Assembly: GCA_013298775.1 (NCBI GenBank)
Contig: JAAFIV010000004.1
Span: 1 to 64,000 of the forward strand
Direction of reading: 5' to 3'
DNA length: 64,000 bases
Source: Ignavibacteria bacterium
GTDB taxonomy: Bacteria > Bacteroidota > Ignavibacteria > Kapaibacteriales > UBA4661
Shown: positions 8,638 through 17,470 of the stretch, piece after piece
How the letters are laid out: the number at the start of each line of letters is the position of its first letter
How positions within the stretch are numbered: the first letter of the stretch is position 1
Notes under the pieces: generated by a model
What the model was told of the DNA's origin: nothing
Seen by the model: only the letters and a program-made list of their open reading frames with translations
Databases searched by the model: none
Translations under genes and position numbers: made by a program

Positions 8638-10491
8638 ATGACGACAAGCGCAGAACGGCATGAATACAAAGCCGAGATGAAACAACTTCTTCATTTAATT
8701 GTTCATTCTCTCTACACGCATCCCGAAGTATTTGTCCGCGAACTCATTTCCAATGCGTCCGACGCTATCAACAAAGCCCGCTTCCGCAGTTTGACGGATG
8801 CTCAGATGCTTGACCGCGACGCGCCCTTTGAGATTCACCTCAGCGTGGATGCCGCCGAGCAGCGATTTACCCTCGAAGATTCGGGAATTGGCATGACAAA
8901 AGAGGATTTGATGAACAAACTCGGCACGGTTGCGAGTTCGGGGACGCTTGAGTTTATCAAGCAAATGAAGGAGCAAAACGCCACGCTCGACGGCAATATG
9001 ATTGGGCAATTTGGCGTAGGCTTTTATGCCGTGTTCATGGTTGCCGACGATGTTACGGTGGAAACACGCCACGCCGACCCAGATTCTATCGGGCTTCGCT
9101 GGCAGTCCGACGGCAAAGGCAGCTTCACTATTGAGGAATGCGACAAAGCCACACGCGGCACTCGCATCAGCTTTCGCTTGAAGGATGAAGCGAAGGAATT
9201 TAGCGAGGAATATCGCTTAAAATCACTCATTCAGAAGTATTCTAATTTTGTAGATTTTCCCATTACCCTGAATGGCGAAAAAGCGAATAGCGTCCGCGCC
9301 TTGTGGCAAGCCCCGAAGGAGGGCATCACGACCGAAGAAGCGCATGAATTCTACAAGTTTGTGGCAGGAGATTACCAAGAACCGCTTGGCTACGTGCATA
9401 TCGCCATCGAAGGTGCAGTGAATTTCAAAGCACTCGTCTTTGTTCCGAAAACGCCCATTTTGCGCCCTTTCGCCCAAGACCTTGATAAATCCTTGCATCT
9501 TTACACAAACAAAGTCTTGATTCAAGAGCATTGCAAAGAGCTTCTGCCCGATTACCTGCGCTTCCTGCGCGGCGTGGTGGACACGGACGATTTGCCGCTC
9601 AACGTCTCGCGCGAAATCACGCAGACCAGTCCGCAGATGACGAAAATTCGGAATGTGATTACAAGCAAGGTTTTAAGTCTCTTGGAGGACTGGGCAAGCA
9701 ACGACGCGGCGAAGTACGAAGAATTTTACCGCGCAGTGGGCAATGTCTTCAAAATCGGCATCAATTCTGACTTCACGAACCGCGAGAAAATTACCGCGCT
9801 CTTGCGTTTTGAAAGCTCCACGCAAGCTGCGGGAACGCTTGTTGGCTTACAAGGCTACACAGAGCGCATGAAACCTGAGCAAAATGAAATCTACTTTTTC
9901 ACGGGCGAACGCCGCGAAGCAATGCTCGCCCAGCCAAATATGGAATATTTCATCAAGCACGGGCTAGAAGTGCTGCTGCTTACCGACCCGCTTGACATCG
10001 TGATTGCGCCGTCTATTCCGAGTTTCGAGGGTAAAGCATTGGTTTCGATTGACAAAGCAACGCTCTCTTCTTCTCCGCAATCAAACGAAAGCACGCCCGA
10101 AACCACACCAACAGACGATTCTTCGCCGCTCCTCGCGCTTTTCAAAGAAGTGCTGGGCGACAGCGTCGAAAACGTACAATCCTCCAAACGCTTGGTAGAA
10201 TCAGCCGTTACGCTGGTTGTCGGGAAAGAAGGCTTGGATGCGCAAATGGAAAAAATGATGAAAATGATGGATAGCAATTTCACGGGCGGGCGGAAAGTTT
10301 TGGAAGTAAATATGGAGCATCCGCTTATCACCAAGCTCGCTGCGATGCAGCTTGCGGAGCCAGGAAGCCCGCGCTTGCGGCAGTTTATCACGCAGTTGTA
10401 CGAAGGCGCACTGCTCTTGGAAGGAAATATGCCATCGCCAGCAGTGTTTGTGCGTCGCATGACGGACATTATGACCGAAGCAGCGTCGTGA
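8638..10491 (+). CDS. htpG: Molecular chaperone HtpG (Hsp90)
   Basis: YKAEMKQLLHLIVHSLYTHPEVFVRELISNASDAINKAR..GQFGVGFYAVFMVAD..NVSREITQ. Confidence 0.97.
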   Translation: MTTSAERHEYKAEMKQLLHLIVHSLYTHPEVFVRELISNASDAINKARFRSLTDAQMLDRDAPFEIHLSVDAAEQRFTLEDSGIGMTKEDLMNKLGTVASSGTLEFIKQMKEQNATLDGNMIGQFGVGFYAVFMVADDVTVETRHADPDSIGLRWQSDGKGSFTIEECDKATRGTRISFRLKDEAKEFSEEYRLKSLIQKYSNFVDFPITLNGEKANSVRALWQAPKEGITTEEAHEFYKFVAGDYQEPLGYVHIAIEGAVNFKALVFVPKTPILRPFAQDLDKSLHLYTNKVLIQEHCKELLPDYLRFLRGVVDTDDLPLNVSREITQTSPQMTKIRNVITSKVLSLLEDWASNDAAKYEEFYRAVGNVFKIGINSDFTNREKITALLRFESSTQAAGTLVGLQGYTERMKPEQNEIYFFTGERREAMLAQPNMEYFIKHGLEVLLLTDPLDIVIAPSIPSFEGKALVSIDKATLSSSPQSNESTPETTPTDDSSPLLALFKEVLGDSVENVQSSKRLVESAVTLVVGKEGLDAQMEKMMKMMDSNFTGGRKVLEVNMEHPLITKLAAMQLAEPGSPRLRQFITQLYEGALLLEGNMPSPAVFVRRMTDIMTEAAS

Positions 10492-10596
10492 TTGTTGGAC
10501 GGAGATGAAGCCCGGATTGAATGGATGAAGATGATTCACGAGCAGAAAATATCACTTATGCCAATTAAAAGCTAGGTTAAATTGTTGATTTTTCTG

Positions 10597-10738
10597 ACAC
10601 TGATTTAACTGGTCAAAATGATTTTCACAGATAAATGATGTAGACTGATAGAAACAGAATTTTTTCAAATCATTATTCTTCAATCTGTTATCAGCATTTA
10701 TCAGTCTAATCATTTTAATCAGTGTCAAAACTATCTTT
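10597..10738. repeat. Long imperfect inverted repeat
   Basis: TGACACTGATTTAACTGGTCAAAATGATT...AATCATTTTAATCAGTGTCAAAA flanking AT-rich arms GATAAATGATG/CAGCATTTATC. Confidence 0.65.
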
Positions 10739-10855
10739 TAATTTACATCACTTATCATCTTCATCCATCCAATTATCTCGAATCTGCGTCCCTTCTTCGA
10801 TTGACGAAACCCAACCAACTATAAAAAACGAACTCAAAACCCAACATTTGCCCCA

Positions 10856-11773
10856 ATGAAATCCAAACGTTGCGCTTTCCTTTCGATGGACAATCCCGAT
10901 GATTTCGTGATTGATGACGAACTCGCCTACGAACCACTTCGCCGCTTGCAGTGGGAGGTGGAAACGGTCTCGTGGCGTGCGCAGGTGAATTGGGACCTCT
11001 TCGACCTCGTCATTATCCGCTCTCCGTGGGATTACCAAAACGCGCCCGATGAGTTTCTGCGGGTGTTGGACAAAATCACGCATTCGAGCGCGGAATTGCA
11101 AAATCCCTTGCCGCTTGTGCGCTGGAATCTGGATAAACGCTATCTGCGAGACTTGGAAACACGCGGCATTCCGATTGTTCCCACGTGCTGGGGCGAAAAT
11201 GCGAACGACCTTCACGAAGCGAGCATTCATGCGTGGTACGGGCAATTATCTACGCCAGAGCTTATCATCAAGCCCGTTATCAGCGCAAACGCCGACCACA
11301 CCTATCGTGTGCCGTACAATCAGCGTTTGGAGCTTCTGCCGATGCTTCAGGACGTTTTCCGCAATCGCGCATTTATGGTGCAGCCCTTTATGCCGTCGGT
11401 GTTGGAGGAAGGTGAATTTTCGCTGTTTTATTTTGCTGGGGAATATAGTCATGCTATTTTGAAAACTCCGAAACAGGACGATTTCCGTGTTCAGGAAGAG
11501 CATGGCGGCTACATTCGCGGCGTACAGCCCAGCGAAACCTTGCGCCGCCAAGCCGACGCTGCAATGGAAGTGCTTCCGGCATCGCCCTTGTACGCGAGAG
11601 TAGATTTTGTGCGCCTTCCACAGGCACACACCACCGAACATTTTGTGGTGATGGAATTTGAACTTATCGAACCCGCATTGTATCTTCGCATGGACGAAGG
11701 CGCACCAGCCCGCTTTGCAAATGCTATCAACAATTTCAATACGGTAGATGCGTGGATGGCGCGGATGTACTAA
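10856..11773 (+). CDS. ATP-grasp domain protein (RimK/DcsG-like)
   Basis: VIIRSPWDYQNAPDEFLRVLD..LVRWNLDKRYLRDLETRGIPIVPTCW..ELIIKPVISANADHTYRV..VMEFELIEPALYLRMDEGAPARFANAI. Confidence 0.75.
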   Translation: MKSKRCAFLSMDNPDDFVIDDELAYEPLRRLQWEVETVSWRAQVNWDLFDLVIIRSPWDYQNAPDEFLRVLDKITHSSAELQNPLPLVRWNLDKRYLRDLETRGIPIVPTCWGENANDLHEASIHAWYGQLSTPELIIKPVISANADHTYRVPYNQRLELLPMLQDVFRNRAFMVQPFMPSVLEEGEFSLFYFAGEYSHAILKTPKQDDFRVQEEHGGYIRGVQPSETLRRQADAAMEVLPASPLYARVDFVRLPQAHTTEHFVVMEFELIEPALYLRMDEGAPARFANAINNFNTVDAWMARMY

Positions 11774-11818
11774 GGCAAAGGATGAAGGATGAAATCTGAA
11801 GGATGAAATGAAGACGTT

Positions 11819-11985
11819 TGTAGGTGGCGCAGACAGGAGTGTCCGCGCTACCATCTGAACTAGATATCATGGGGCTTCGGTAGCACAGACACTCTTGTCT
11901 GTGCCATTGGAAAAGCGTCAAGTAGCGCAGACAGGAGTGTTCCGCGCTACTATCTGCACCAGATTTTATGCGGCTTTCGCCAAAA
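11819..11985. repeat. MITE-like repeat family A (one and a half copies)
   Basis: GGTGGCGCAGACAGGAGTGTCCGCGCTACCATCTGAAC...GGGCTTCGGTAGCACAGACACTCTTGTCTGTGCCATT then a second AGTAGCGCAGACAGGAGTGTTCCGCGCTACTATCTG. Confidence 0.75.
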
Positions 11986-12024
11986 AAATTCAACATGTAA
12001 AACTCAATACTCAACATTGAACGT

Positions 12025-12948
12025 ATGACTTTTTGTTTAGGAATTAAGGTAAAAGATGGCTTAGTTGGAATCGCTGATACCCGCATCACGACTGGCTCGG
12101 AATGTATTACCGCAAAGAAAGTAACGATTCACCGCTACGGGCGTTATCCGATGTTTTTGATGACCTCTGGCTTGCGCTCGGTGCGCGACAAAGCACTCAC
12201 CTATTTTACCGAAGTGATTGAAGACAGCGAGCATCATTTTGATAAATTGTACAAAGCCGTGAACGAATTTGGCAAGCAAATACGCCGTGTTGCCGACGAA
12301 GACCGTGAAGCATTGAAAAAAGGCGGACTGGATTTCAACATCCACGCGCTCATTGGCGGGCAGCTTGAGCGCGACAGCGAACACAAGCTCTTTTTGCTCT
12401 ATCCCGAAGGAAATTGGGTGGAAATTGGCGAAGGAACGCCGTATCACATTATCGGCTCGGCACGGTACGGGAAGCCAGTGTTGGACAGGGCGTTGGGCTT
12501 TGCTTCGCCAATGGATTTCGCGCTGAAAGTGGGCTATCTCGCCTTCGACGCAACCTTTATGAGCGCGACCGATGTTGCCTTCCCGATTGACGTAGTGATG
12601 TACCGCAACAATACGCACGACATCATTGAACGCCGCTTCGAGAAAGATGATTTTGAAGCCGCAGCAGGCGCGTGGCAAGACCACATTGTGCAATCCATAC
12701 AGAATTTACCGATGGGACAGCTGGATTCGGTTTTTGCCAAAGCACTCGAACAGCCCTTGCGCCCAAGCCACACCTACTCTTCGCCGATGTCGCCGGCTGC
12801 GCAGCTTATTTTGTCGCACAATGCAGATACGCCTCAGGGACAAGGAACGACGGCACATTCAAGCGTTTCTGGCGCGAATAGCCGTACAACCTTGGCGCGG
12901 GAAACGCATTTTTCGAGCCAGCAGCACGTCCCGAAAACGCAGGCTTGA
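12025..12948 (+). CDS. Anbu-type proteasome-like peptidase (20S beta-like, Ntn-hydrolase)
   Basis: MTFCLGIKVKDGLVGIADTRITTGSECITAKKVTIHRYGRYPMFLMTSGLRSVRDKALTYF..FNIHALIGGQ, Anbu-like with potential Thr nucleophile after Met removal. Confidence 0.8.
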   Translation: MTFCLGIKVKDGLVGIADTRITTGSECITAKKVTIHRYGRYPMFLMTSGLRSVRDKALTYFTEVIEDSEHHFDKLYKAVNEFGKQIRRVADEDREALKKGGLDFNIHALIGGQLERDSEHKLFLLYPEGNWVEIGEGTPYHIIGSARYGKPVLDRALGFASPMDFALKVGYLAFDATFMSATDVAFPIDVVMYRNNTHDIIERRFEKDDFEAAAGAWQDHIVQSIQNLPMGQLDSVFAKALEQPLRPSHTYSSPMSPAAQLILSHNADTPQGQGTTAHSSVSGANSRTTLARETHFSSQQHVPKTQA

Positions 12949-13002
12949 TGGACAGTATGATACCGTTTCGATTGTAAAATGAATAGTTTCAATTCTCCGA
13001 AA

Positions 13003-13022
13003 CAAGGCAGCATGCTGCCTTG
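13003..13022. repeat. Perfect 20-bp palindrome CAAGGCAGCATGCTGCCTTG
   Basis: Self-complementary; identical sequence at 41749-41768. Confidence 0.9.
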
Positions 13023-13063
13023 CTAAAATCAAAGTATTCAAAATACAGTAAAAACGGTATGAC

Positions 13064-13165
13064 TTTTGCAGATGGCGCAGACAAAAGTGTTACGCGCCAC
13101 CTCCAGACAAATACTGGCTTCGGCAAAAGCAGACACTCTTGTCTGCCCATTCCATGCGCTTTTGA
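13064..13165. repeat. MITE-like repeat family A copy
   Basis: AGATGGCGCAGACAAAAGTGTTACGCGCCACC...GGCTTCGGCAAAAGCAGACACTCTTGTCTGCCCATTCCATGCGCTTTTG. Confidence 0.7.
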
Positions 13166-13215
13166 CCAGAATCTTACTTTAGCTTTTCATTTTACCATTT
13201 TTGGAGTCATTGACC

Positions 13216-14727
13216 ATGCAAAACTGTGATGTTTGCGTTATAGGTGGAGGTCCTGCCGGATACGCTGCTGCGATGCGGGCGTTGGACTTTGGCAAACGAG
13301 TTATTTTGATTGAAAAAGACCGCTTGGGTGGAGCGGCAATTTACAATGGTGCGCTGTCCTCGAAGACGCTCTGGGAGCTGTCCCGCGACGTGCGGCGTTT
13401 GCGCGTAACCGAGCGTGGTTACACGGTGTTTGACTACAAATTGGACTTTGCGCAGATTGTAAAAGTAGCCAACAAAGCCGTGCAAGAACGCCACGAGCAG
13501 CTTGCCAAGCAGGTCAATGAACTTGCAGAACACATTTGCTGCGACCGTTTTCGCTTCATTCATGGTTTTGGTCGGCTTGTTTCGGCGCATGAAATCGAAG
13601 TAACAACGCCGAAAGGGAAGGAAATTATCACGGCGGAATATGTTGTTTTGGCAACAGGAAGTGTGCCGCGCAAATTGCCGAATGTTACGATTGACGAGAA
13701 AAGTATTGTTACCAGCGACGGCGTTGGGAATTGGACGAAATTCCCTGAAAGCATGGTCATTCTTGGCGCGGGCGTGATTGGTTGCGAGTTTGCATCCATC
13801 TTCTCCAATTTCGGCATGACCGACGTGCGTCTCATTGACAAAGCCGACCATATCTTGCCCTTCGAGGATAAAGATATTTCCGAAATGATTACGGAAAATT
13901 TCGTTGCAAGCGGTATCCAGATTCACCGCAACGCAAGTTTGGAGAAAATGGAAATTGACGAAAAAGGCTGGGTGAATTACACGCTGAAGTTCAAGGACGG
14001 GCGCGTGGAAACCTACAACGTCGAAAAGGCACTTATTTCGATTGGGCGCGTTACGGCGGTAAATGGCTTGGGAGTGCGTGAAATCGGGATAAATATCACC
14101 GATAGCGGCAACTTCATCGTTGATAGCGACGGGCGCACGAATATCCCGAATATCTTCGCCGTTGGCGACCTCACCGCCGATATTTGCCTTGTGAACGTGG
14201 GCGAATTGGAAGGGCGACACGTCGTGGAAACGATGTATAATTCTCAAGCGAACAAGCATTTGAGTTACGAAAATATCTCGACGATTATGTTCCTCATGCC
14301 GGAATCATCGGGCGTGGGCGCGAATGAGCAGATGCTGATGCAAAAAGGAATCCCGTACCGTGTGGCGACATTTAGCTACAATTACATCAATCGCGCAATC
14401 GCAATGCGGAGTTTGAAAGGCTTGTACAAAATTATCGTCAGCGACGACGACGATATGCGGCTTTTGGGGATGCGCATTATTGGAGAGCAGTCCTCAAGCG
14501 CGATTCAGGCGGCGGCATTGTTAATACATATGGGGAAAGGCATTGCAGAGCTTGCAGAACTCATTCACCCGCACCCATCCATTGTGGAAGGTGCGCAAGA
14601 ATGTGTGCGGATGCTGCTTGGCTCGTCAATAATCAAGCCACAAGTTTTCCCCGCAGATTTGCGCTGTGTGCGTGTTGCCAACGGCGTTGCGACGGAAATT
14701 AACCACTTTTTGCAGCATAGTAAGTAA
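13216..14727 (+). CDS. FAD-dependent pyridine nucleotide-disulfide oxidoreductase-like protein (SthA/Lpd fold) lacking the CxxxxC pair
   Basis: CDVCVIGGGPAGYAAAMRALDFGKRVILIEKDRLGGAAIYNGALSSKTLWE; VVLATGSVPRKLP; MVILGAGVIGCEFASIFSNFG; IFAVGDLT; HPHPSIVEGAQE. Confidence 0.85.
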   Translation: MQNCDVCVIGGGPAGYAAAMRALDFGKRVILIEKDRLGGAAIYNGALSSKTLWELSRDVRRLRVTERGYTVFDYKLDFAQIVKVANKAVQERHEQLAKQVNELAEHICCDRFRFIHGFGRLVSAHEIEVTTPKGKEIITAEYVVLATGSVPRKLPNVTIDEKSIVTSDGVGNWTKFPESMVILGAGVIGCEFASIFSNFGMTDVRLIDKADHILPFEDKDISEMITENFVASGIQIHRNASLEKMEIDEKGWVNYTLKFKDGRVETYNVEKALISIGRVTAVNGLGVREIGINITDSGNFIVDSDGRTNIPNIFAVGDLTADICLVNVGELEGRHVVETMYNSQANKHLSYENISTIMFLMPESSGVGANEQMLMQKGIPYRVATFSYNYINRAIAMRSLKGLYKIIVSDDDDMRLLGMRIIGEQSSSAIQAAALLIHMGKGIAELAELIHPHPSIVEGAQECVRMLLGSSIIKPQVFPADLRCVRVANGVATEINHFLQHSK

Positions 14728-14768
14728 AAATTGAGGTTGTAAACTCTTGTCAATTTTTCCCATTATGT

Positions 14769-15086
14769 ATGCCATTAACCGATTTTTTTATCTACTTGGA
14801 TACTGCGCACGAAGAGCGTGTGCGCGTTCGTTTGACTATCGAAAAGGGGAAATTGACCGATTTGGTCTATCAGTATGAAAGTTTGATTGATGGCCAATGG
14901 CATCCCATCGTGCGCTACGACATGGCACATGGATTTTTTCATCGTGATGTTTTGTTTCCAAACGGCACACAGCAAAAAACACGGATTGACCTTCCGACCC
15001 TTGAAATAGCAGCCCTTTTCGCAGACCAAGACTTGAAGGACAAATGGGAATTTTACAAAGAAGGATATATCTCTAAATTCAAATAG
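14769..15086 (+). CDS. DUF7718-like small protein
   Basis: IEKGKLTDLVYQYESLIDGQWHPIVRYDMAHGFFHRDVLFPNG..DLKDKWEFYKEGY. Confidence 0.55.
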   Translation: MPLTDFFIYLDTAHEERVRVRLTIEKGKLTDLVYQYESLIDGQWHPIVRYDMAHGFFHRDVLFPNGTQQKTRIDLPTLEIAALFADQDLKDKWEFYKEGYISKFK

Positions 15087-15095
15087 GAAAATACG

Positions 15096-15323
15096 ATGAC
15101 CAAGCAAGAAGAAGTACACCACAATATTGGCTTAACATTTGAGTTCTTACGCGCTTGCATTACAAATCCCGCGCTTTTGGAGCGGGTAGAGCAATTTGCG
15201 GACGGTGCAGAGATTGTTTTTATTGAAAAAGACCAACCCTTTCCAATACCGAAAGAGGGTGCAAAGCAAGAGTTTATCAAGGTTGCACACTCTTTTGAGA
15301 TTGTCGAAGCGGAACTTGCGTAA
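15096..15323 (+). CDS. DUF5647-like small protein
   Basis: EEVHHNIGLTFEFLRACITNPALLERVEQFADGAEIVFIEKDQPF; 9 nt gap from the preceding small gene. Confidence 0.55.
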   Translation: MTKQEEVHHNIGLTFEFLRACITNPALLERVEQFADGAEIVFIEKDQPFPIPKEGAKQEFIKVAHSFEIVEAELA

Positions 15324-15385
15324 TTCAATTTGTCATTCAGTGACTTGGTAAGAAAAATTTCTAAGCAATCAAGCAAGAACGCCCC

Positions 15386-15787
15386 ATGCAGCAATCTATC
15401 TTCCATATCGCACTCGTGGTGCGGGATTACGACGAAGCAATAGAATTTTACACGAAAAAGCTCCATTTTACGCTCGTCGAAGACACGTATCAGCCAGAAC
15501 AGGATAAACGCTGGGTGGTGGTCGCGCCGCCAAATTCTGTTGGTACGTCGCTGCTTTTGGCGCGAGCCTCCAAGCCAGAACAAGGCGCATTTGTCGGCAA
15601 TCAAACGGGCGGACGCGTGTTTCTCTTTCTTCAAACTGACGATTTCTGGCGCGATTACAACGACATGAAAGCAAAAGGCATTCACTTCGTCCGCGAGCCA
15701 AGAGAAGAAAGCTACGGTACGGTCGTTGTGTTCGAGGATTTGTACGGCAATTTATGGGATTTAGTACAGTTGAAGGCAAAAGGATAA
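15386..15787 (+). CDS. VOC family (glyoxalase/bleomycin-resistance-like) protein
   Basis: FHIALVVRDYDEAIEFYTKKLHFTLVEDTYQ..FEDLYGNLWDLVQ. Confidence 0.9.
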   Translation: MQQSIFHIALVVRDYDEAIEFYTKKLHFTLVEDTYQPEQDKRWVVVAPPNSVGTSLLLARASKPEQGAFVGNQTGGRVFLFLQTDDFWRDYNDMKAKGIHFVREPREESYGTVVVFEDLYGNLWDLVQLKAKG

Positions 15788-15859
15788 AGGCTAAAAAGCC
15801 TCATCAAAGCTCGTCTTCAGCCAATGACCAATGACGAATCACCAATGACCAAATACACA

Positions 15860-16159
15860 ATGACCGACCAAAAAAAACGCCGCCTCATGCTTGGAATGCT
15901 GATAGGTGTTCCTCTTGCAGCCTATACGCTGTTCTCTTCGCGGGGACTCTTTTCGCGGGTTTCTTTGGAATGGGAAGGGCGCACCCTCAAAGAGCGCGTA
16001 GAAACTGCTACAAGGGAACAGGATTCGCTGAAAGCGGTAATACAGCAACTCGAAACTGATACCGTGATGATTGAGCGCATTGCACGGGAAAAATACGGCA
16101 TGATTCGCGCTGGAGAGCGGGTGTTTATTGTGAATGAGCAGACACCTTTAAAGAAATAG
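15860..16159 (+). CDS. Septum formation initiator family protein (FtsB/DivIC-like)
   Basis: Single N-terminal TM, coiled coil, IERIAREKYGMIRAGERVFIV; in-frame upstream ATGs at 15824/15845 lie in a short repeat. Confidence 0.8.
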   Translation: MTDQKKRRLMLGMLIGVPLAAYTLFSSRGLFSRVSLEWEGRTLKERVETATREQDSLKAVIQQLETDTVMIERIAREKYGMIRAGERVFIVNEQTPLKK

Positions 16160-16200
16160 ATTGTTCAAAAACTTTTTCACTCACTTAACGCACAAACATT

Positions 16201-17139
16201 ATGTACGCAGGCATTGACATCGGCGGAACGAGCATCAAATATGGAATTGTGTCGGCGGATGGCGAAATCAAGCAGCAAGCCTCCACGCCCACCAATCCTG
16301 AGTCTGGCAAAGATGCGATGATTGACCAATTGCAAAAAATCGTCAAAAAGCTCTCGGGCGAGGCAGAATCTATTGGTGTGGGCTTTCCGTCGGTGGTGAA
16401 TCCGAAAGATGGCTGCGTGTATCATCCGCCGAATCTGCCCGGGTGGGGCATTGTTCCTTTGGTGGAGCTACTCCAAAGCGTTTCCACTGTTCCGGTGGCA
16501 ATTGACAACGATGCAAACGTCGCGGCATACGCAGAAGCGGCGTTGGGTGCGGGCAAGGACGAATCGCATTTCCTCTACATCACGCTTGGAACGGGCGTTG
16601 GTGGGGGAATTATCATCAATCATCGCATTTTTACAGGCGAGCGCGGCGGTGGTGGCGAATGCGGACATATCCTTATCAACGTTGATGCAGAGCCGCATGA
16701 AGGCAGTAACCTCAGCTTCCGCACTGGAACGCTCGAAGAAGCTATCGGGCGGTACGGCTTGATTCGCATGGCAAAGCAGTTTGCCGCAGCGCATCCAGAA
16801 TCGCTCTTGCACAATGTGAAAGAATTGGACGTAAAAGACATTTCCGATGCCGCCGTGCGCAGCGACAAAGCCGCGCTTGAATGCCTTCAACGTGCAGGAA
16901 AACTGCTTGGCTTGGGCTTGTGTTCCATGCTTGCCATTCTGGATATGCGCATTGTGGTTGTTGGTGGCGGTATTTCCCAAGCGCACCCAATTTTCCTCGA
17001 TACCGCTCGCGAAATGCTGAGAACACGCTCTCTCTCGACGATTGCGCCCGAATCAGAAATTCGTACTGCTCGCTTTGGCTCGACGGCGGGCTTGGTGGGC
17101 GCAGCAATGCTTGGAAAATTCAAGCTCTTGTACACCTAA
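16201..17139 (+). CDS. ROK family protein (glucokinase-like)
   Basis: MYAGIDIGGTSIKYGIVSADG..VAIDNDANVAAYAEAALGAGK..LGTGVGGGIIINHRIFTGERGGGGECGHILI. Confidence 0.9.
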   Translation: MYAGIDIGGTSIKYGIVSADGEIKQQASTPTNPESGKDAMIDQLQKIVKKLSGEAESIGVGFPSVVNPKDGCVYHPPNLPGWGIVPLVELLQSVSTVPVAIDNDANVAAYAEAALGAGKDESHFLYITLGTGVGGGIIINHRIFTGERGGGGECGHILINVDAEPHEGSNLSFRTGTLEEAIGRYGLIRMAKQFAAAHPESLLHNVKELDVKDISDAAVRSDKAALECLQRAGKLLGLGLCSMLAILDMRIVVVGGGISQAHPIFLDTAREMLRTRSLSTIAPESEIRTARFGSTAGLVGAAMLGKFKLLYT

Positions 17140-17275
17140 GAAAAGTATGAAGTATGAAGTATGAAGTTTGAAATGTGAAGTTTGAAATATCAAGTTTGAA
17201 ATATCAAGTCTGCAAGGCTCTTCAATACTTGCCTCAGCGATATGGGATTCATACTTCACATTTCATACCTTTCTT

Positions 17276-17421
17276 GTAACTGGTCAGGTAGCTCTTCTCG
17301 TCCAAGCGGCTGTTATCACCAGAGCAGTAGCCGTCCGGCGAGTGATGTGCAGCGAGTCACCCGCCGGACGGCTACTGCGCTCGCACTAACAGCCGTCCGA
17401 CGGGAATACCTGACCAGTTAC
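17276..17421. repeat. MITE-like palindromic element (family D, full copy with TIRs)
   Basis: Terminal repeats GTAACTGGTCAGGTA / TACCTGACCAGTTAC (15 bp perfect), candidate CTT target duplication, internal stems GCGGCTG../CAGCCGTCCGACGGG. Confidence 0.85.
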
Positions 17422-17470
17422 CTTTTCTTCTTCCCAATGTCCTCCAGTTTTCAGGCTCACGAAGTTTACC

